Assembly: GCA_949127645.1 (NCBI GenBank)
Contig: CASBQM010000834.1
Location: 1-5,489 of the forward strand
Direction: 5' to 3'
From: Synechococcales cyanobacterium PMM_0036
GTDB taxonomy: Bacteria > Cyanobacteriota > Cyanobacteriia > Elainellales > Elainellaceae
Length of the DNA stretch: 5,489 nt
Below the pieces are notes generated by a model that did not search any database, was not told the DNA's origin, and saw only the letters and a program-made list of their open reading frames with translations. How positions within the stretch are numbered: position 1 is the stretch's first letter; every line of letters starts with the position of its first letter. A program made the position numbers and the translations under genes. Positions 5,102 through 5,489 of this stretch are shown here, in pieces.

Positions 5102-5489
5102 ATGACTATGACTCCAGAAGTCCCGACAGAGACTCCGCTGCGTCCTGCCCCCGTTGAGAATTCCAACAGGGCGCTCTCTTGGCGGGTTGCCTCCAATTTG
5201 TTTGTCAGTTTTAAGTATGCTTGGGCGGGTCTGAGCTATACGTTTCTAACGCAGAGAAATTTCCGCATTCATGTCACGGTGGGCAGTCTGGCGATCGCTC
5301 TTGGCATCTACTTACAGGTGACTCGCGTTGAGGTTGCCATTATTGGTCTGACCATTGGCGCAGTGCTAACCATGGAGCTATTGAACACGGCGCTAGAATC
5401 GGTAGTCGATCTCACCGTTCGGCAGACTTATCATGAGCTGGCAAAAATCGCTAAAGATTGCGCTGCCGGAGCCGTTCTGGTATCTTCAC
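5102..5489 (+). CDS. dgkA: Diacylglycerol kinase/undecaprenol kinase family protein, 5' part
   Basis: A small membrane-bound lipid kinase, unrelated to eukaryotic DAG kinases, that phosphorylates diacylglycerol or undecaprenol with ATP. The right edge cuts the gene; 129 residues are present and most of the third membrane helix is missing. Residues 1-25 are polar. FKYAWAGLSYTF (37-48) and QRNFRIH (51-57) form the typical surface helix region. Helices follow at about 59-73 and 78-98. The family motif MELLNTALESVVDL spans 91-104: E92 and E99 correspond to E. coli E69 (catalytic) and E76 (metal). AKDCAAGAVL at 117-126 is the next signature, with D119 matching E. coli D95. The residue matching E. 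coli metal ligand E28 appears to be Q51. There is no good Shine-Dalgarno sequence; the ATG at 5108 is an alternative start two codons in. Family assignment is firm; lipid substrate (DAG or undecaprenol) is not decidable here. Confidence 0.93.
   Translation, partial: MTMTPEVPTETPLRPAPVENSNRALSWRVASNLFVSFKYAWAGLSYTFLTQRNFRIHVTVGSLAIALGIYLQVTRVEVAIIGLTIGAVLTMELLNTALESVVDLTVRQTYHELAKIAKDCAAGAVLVSS

Noticed and set aside
5014..5196. A 60-codon - strand open frame over the dgkA start
   Set aside because: It overlaps the dgkA N-terminus and its leader and has no recognisable features.

Overview
The window looks like cyanobacterial chromosome. Three things point to this. First, the octamer GCGATCGC (HIP1) occurs nine times in 5.5 kb, starting at 2130, 2257, 2375, 2637, 3537, 3924, 4076, 4993 and 5291. 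Second, the gene families are typical: an apocarotenoid oxygenase of the Synechocystis Diox1/ACO type, a folate/biopterin transporter, a secreted pentapeptide-repeat protein and a DUF3285-like small membrane protein. Third, ybeY is followed by dgkA, an order I recall from Synechocystis. I cannot name the genus; a filamentous Leptolyngbya/Oscillatoria-like organism is a guess.

Left part (1-2386, + strand): the 3' end of a folate-biopterin transporter gene, then after 41 bp a complete carotenoid cleavage oxygenase gene with all iron-binding His and second-shell Glu residues. The two may be co-transcribed. The oxygenase is expected to cut apocarotenals to retinal.

Middle (2403-3436): a convergent gene on the - strand encodes an exported protein with a CxxC, about 18 pentapeptide repeats and a TPR-like region. 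Its 233-bp upstream region is shared with the divergent 2H-phosphoesterase gene. That region contains three exact copies of TTATGAC in a 14-bp register and a doubtful 33-codon ORF.

Right part (3437-5489, + strand): a 2H phosphoesterase (2'-5' RNA ligase/cyclic phosphodiesterase family), then a 74-aa DUF3285-like membrane protein closely coupled to ybeY (endoribonuclease for rRNA maturation), then dgkA (diacylglycerol/undecaprenol kinase family), which runs off the right edge. The DUF3285 stop codon overlaps the ybeY Shine-Dalgarno sequence.

No RNA genes, insertion sequences, CRISPR arrays, integrases or phage genes are visible, and no gap between genes exceeds 300 bp. I see no clearly new multi-gene system. 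The points worth a second look are small: in-frame tandem duplications in three of the genes, a HIP1 palindrome directly before a start codon, the 14-bp-phased motif, and the conserved-looking small membrane protein coupled to ybeY.
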